Shown in pieces: positions 61,650-64,000 of a DNA stretch of 64,000 nucleotides (position 1 is its first letter; every line of letters starts with the position of its first letter). This DNA comes from Martensiomyces pterosporus (Eukaryota > Kickxellomycota > Kickxellomycetes > Kickxellales > Kickxellaceae): NCBI GenBank assembly GCA_025201845.1, contig MU603954.1, positions 109,190 through 173,189 of the forward strand, in the 5' to 3' direction. Below the pieces are notes generated by a model, which worked only from the letters and a program-made list of their open reading frames with translations, searched no databases and had not been told where the DNA came from. The translations under genes and the position numbers were made by a program.

Positions 61650-62267
61650 TTAGAGCTTCAGCAGCGCCATCTCAACGGCAGCTGATCCCCAGTCAGTCCC
61701 GTGGTTGTGACCCTTGTCCTCGCCACGGCCAATGCCAGCCCTCTGCATCGCCTGCTCGTCCGTCAAGCAGGTCAGCACGCCAAACACCGCCGGCACTCCA
61801 GTGTCGAGTCCCACGCGCATGATTCCGTGACTCACCGCATCCGCAATGTACTCAAAGTGCATTGTGCTGCCCTTGATCAGAACGCCAATGCAAATCACCG
61901 CATCAAAGGGCCCTTGCTTCTGCTGTCCACTGGCCTGCTGTGCGCCAGAGGCACTGTCAGGCTTGGGCGATCCAGAAGTAGCCAAAAGATCCTCAACAAC
62001 GCTGCTGACAAGGTTGGTCGACTGCTGCTGCGACTGCCTGATGAGCTTCAGCGCTGCGCCGGGAAGCTCATAGGCTCCTGGAACGTCGCGCACAACAATG
62101 TTCTCGGGCCTGACTCCATACTTGAACAGAGACTCCTTGGCGCCATCAACCAAAGGCGACACGATCTCAAAGTTCCACCGCGTGTGCACGATGAGAACCT
62201 TGAGTCCGCTGCCATCGAGCTTGTTGCTCGACTCCTTGACGCCCTTGTGGAAATCGTCGCCACCCAT
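61650..62267 (-). CDS. RIB4: 6,7-dimethyl-8-ribityllumazine synthase (Rib4)
   Basis: The ATG at 62267 gives 205 aa; an in-frame TTG two codons upstream is not used. All lumazine-synthase signatures are present: VLIVHTRWNFEIV, DVPGAYELPGA, then FDAVICIGVLIKGSTMHFEY with the catalytic His at about residue 137, and FGVLTCLTDEQAMQRAG near the C-terminus. The enzyme condenses 5-amino-6-ribitylaminouracil with 3,4-dihydroxybutanone phosphate, the penultimate step of riboflavin synthesis. Yeast Rib4 is 169 aa; the extra length is a Gln/Ser-rich insert of about 43 residues (about 77-119) between the first and second core motifs. A degenerate homologue lies 2.1 kb downstream on the same strand. Confidence 0.95.
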   Translation of the reverse strand: MGGDDFHKGVKESSNKLDGSGLKVLIVHTRWNFEIVSPLVDGAKESLFKYGVRPENIVVRDVPGAYELPGAALKLIRQSQQQSTNLVSSVVEDLLATSGSPKPDSASGAQQASGQQKQGPFDAVICIGVLIKGSTMHFEYIADAVSHGIMRVGLDTGVPAVFGVLTCLTDEQAMQRAGIGRGEDKGHNHGTDWGSAAVEMALLKL

Positions 62268-62801
62268 TGTCAAGTCTGCTCTAAAAAAAACGTGGATGAA
62301 AAAGTGCTAGTGCTGAAGTAGATACCGAGTAGGGAACGGAACAGAGAAGGGTGTCTGTAGACAGGCGTGCTTGGGTGCGCTCCTTTTATCAGCCTGGGCT
62401 TATAAATCGAACTCCATGGCCAGAACTGACACGCGATAGCAACTGATTAGGCAGAAAATTCCCGGATGAGGGGAGGGATCTGCTGAGTAATATTGGAAGG
62501 GCAGCTCCCAGCCGGCTCGCAGGGCAGCTGGCAAGCCGACACATGGACGATTCCAGGAGTGCAACGTATATTGGAACCACGTGGAAAAAAAGGGCTCGCT
62601 GTGCTAATCGCCAAGTGCACCTTGTATGTAGACTAGCTGCACCAAGGTGAGCTTTAACGGCCTGCTTTCTGTCCCTGCTGCCAGCTCCAAGGAGCCCTGA
62701 AAACAGCTTGGCGCTTTGCCGAAATAGAGCACAATTGCAAGAGACTAGAGAAAGAGAGTGGTGGGAAGCTAGCAGGATAAAAACCGAGTGTTTAGTGCGA
62801 C
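62268..62801. promoter_or_regulatory. Upstream region of RIB4 and 3' region of the BRL1/BRR6 gene
   Basis: 534 bp. A GATAAAAGG on the minus strand at about 62382-62390 lies 115 bases upstream of the RIB4 ATG, a likely weak TATA box. No FMN-riboswitch-like structure is expected or seen in this eukaryotic context. Confidence 0.45.
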
Positions 62802-64000
62802 TTATCGATGCGATGCTGGTCTGCGCCGATCGAATGGGTGGATCCCAGGGTCGCGGCGACCTTGTGTCGATGCAGATCTCCGATAAGCACCCGATCCACC
62901 CATAGCGACGAGATGCCCTGAAGAGAATGCTGGCGGAGGAGACGGGCTGGAGAAACGGTCGCTATGACCGCCTCCTCGTCTGCCTTTGCCAGCACCGGCA
63001 CGACGCCCCCTGCCTCCGCTCTGGCTGACGTACTGCTGGTGGACTCTGTTTTGCCGGTACGCACCAAAGGCGAAGTTGGATATAAAGAGTGTGCCGAAGA
63101 ACATGCTGACAAAGAACATCATGGTTTTGAGCGAGATGGGCTCGATAAATCCGTTGATAATCTCGGCCAGTGTCTCTGCCGACACCTTGGCTCTGCCCAC
63201 CTTGGTGGGGTCTCTGTTCATGCAGTTCTCCCAACCGATGCACGCCTGCTCCATCGCCGGCACGCGCATCTTGGGGTCGCATCTATTATCCGAGTACTGC
63301 TTCGAGCACACTCCAATCTCCTGAAGGATCTCTGTCGAGTACTCTTGCACCCTGGAATTGACATCGTGCTGGATAGTCCGCAGAACATGTGCCATGATTA
63401 CCAGCACTGTGCCGATCATGACTATGTTGAGTCCCAGCTGCAGGTACCCCGAGATCACATAGGGGATATCTCGGTGCATCTGGAGCTTTTCGACAATTGT
63501 TGGCTCCTCGACTTTGCTGCCCATCATAACCAGCATCCGGTCCACGCCGCGAGTCACAGCCCAGTCAGTATCACGCCTGCTTTTCCGGGAGTTGCGGCTC
63601 TTTCTCTTGACCAAGCTACCGGTGCTTGCAGATTCCGATTGAGGCTTTCTGGGTTTCTTTGCCACTGAGATTTGGCTGCCGGCGTTGACAGAGCCATCCG
63701 ATGTTTCGTCATCGTCGCTATTGCTTGTCCACGAGTCGCTGTCTGTGCCTTGGTCTTTGCCTGGTGGTCTGGATTGGCTCCTACCCTCTCTTATCCTGCT
63801 ACCCGGTCTGGATGTCTGTGCTTGTTGGCGGTGCTGCTGCTGCTGCTCCTGGTCCTGTATCCGATTAAAGCTCATTAGCTTGTCGTTTGCTCGACTGCTA
63901 AGATGCCTTCTCCGCGAGTATATCCTCCGCAGGGCATTTGGGGATATCGGCTGGTTGTCCCGCTCTCTGGTTGCAGGATGTGTCAAATCGGCATCAATGG
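62802..64000 (-). CDS. Brl1/Brr6-family nuclear envelope protein, 5' end beyond window
   Basis: The minus-strand frame runs open from the right edge to a TAA at 62802-62804; about 399 residues are visible, and the first in-frame TTG at 63986 is not a credible start. The C-terminal half is the Brl1/Brr6 domain. It has a membrane helix (YLQLGLNIVMIGTVLVIMA), a perinuclear segment with four Cys (GVCSKQYSDNRC, then QACIGWENC), and a second helix (MMFFVSMFFGTLFISNFAFG). The Cys form two disulphides in the yeast proteins. The N-terminal part is disordered, with an acidic/Ser patch, and the tail is Gly/Arg-rich. Brl1 and Brr6 act in nuclear pore assembly and envelope lipid balance. Brl1 and Brr6 cannot be separated here, as many fungi have one gene. 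Confidence 0.93.
   Translation of the reverse strand, partial: IDADLTHPATRERDNQPISPNALRRIYSRRRHLSSRANDKLMSFNRIQDQEQQQQHRQQAQTSRPGSRIREGRSQSRPPGKDQGTDSDSWTSNSDDDETSDGSVNAGSQISVAKKPRKPQSESASTGSLVKRKSRNSRKSRRDTDWAVTRGVDRMLVMMGSKVEEPTIVEKLQMHRDIPYVISGYLQLGLNIVMIGTVLVIMAHVLRTIQHDVNSRVQEYSTEILQEIGVCSKQYSDNRCDPKMRVPAMEQACIGWENCMNRDPTKVGRAKVSAETLAEIINGFIEPISLKTMMFFVSMFFGTLFISNFAFGAYRQNRVHQQYVSQSGGRGRRAGAGKGRRGGGHSDRFSSPSPPPAFSSGHLVAMGGSGAYRRSASTQGRRDPGIHPFDRRRPASHR

Noticed and set aside
62268..62801. FMN riboswitch upstream of RIB4
   Set aside because: FMN riboswitches are bacterial; no matching conserved segments were seen and the gene context is eukaryotic.

Overview
The window is nuclear DNA of a fungus. 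Protein-coding genes are dense and mostly have one long uninterrupted exon. Where introns can be seen they are GT-AG, and several sit right at the 5' end of the gene. The gene set includes two Zn2Cys6/fungal_trans regulators, a GT15 (KRE2/MNT1) mannosyltransferase, an Ole1-type desaturase with a fused cytochrome b5, Brl1/Brr6, Dug3 and Rib4. A cap-1 methyltransferase (CMTR1) homologue, a Tubby-domain protein, a SmgGDS-like armadillo protein and a METTL7-like methyltransferase are unusual for Dikarya and suggest an early-diverging lineage. My guess is Zoopagomycota/Kickxellomycotina (Coemansia-like); that is inference only. I found no rRNA, tRNA, transposon or CRISPR array.

Layout. 1-12.7 kb, all plus strand: the C-terminal part of TRAPPC11 (cut by the left edge), a GT15 mannosyltransferase with a 12-nt first exon, the OLE1 desaturase, a small coiled-coil protein, SEC20 (its frame is broken by a 166-bp tandem duplication) and a CMTR1 homologue with altered active-site positions. 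12.8-14.6 kb, minus: prefoldin subunit 1 and RPL35, whose first exon is only the ATG. 15.1-31.5 kb, plus: MON2 (2177 aa) and two tandem Zn2Cys6 regulators. 31.6-41.3 kb: an endosomal syntaxin (minus) diverging from a GRIP golgin (plus), then a Tubby protein, RNase P/MRP subunit POP4 and an MFS transporter. 41.4-49.3 kb: a spliced six-helix orphan membrane protein, a SmgGDS-like protein, a CoA-binding-domain protein (plus), an ADP-sugar Nudix hydrolase, an ELO-like protein without the elongase catalytic boxes, and a METTL7-like methyltransferase. 50.1-54.6 kb, minus: a head-to-tail array of four paralogous four-helix MARVEL-like proteins. 56.5-64 kb: an SSAT-type acetyltransferase (plus), then on the minus strand DUG3, a lumazine-synthase-fold protein lacking the catalytic residues, the true lumazine synthase RIB4, and a Brl1/Brr6 protein cut by the right edge.

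How the genes relate. Six genes of the first 37 kb act in the secretory and endosomal system (TRAPPC11, GT15, SEC20, MON2, syntaxin, golgin). They have separate promoters, so this is proximity and not an operon. The most distinctive points are the broken SEC20 frame, the degenerate lumazine-synthase-like neighbour of RIB4, the four-gene MARVEL-like array with a shared Cx5C loop, the degenerate CMTR1 and ELO homologues, and several extreme 5' exons.
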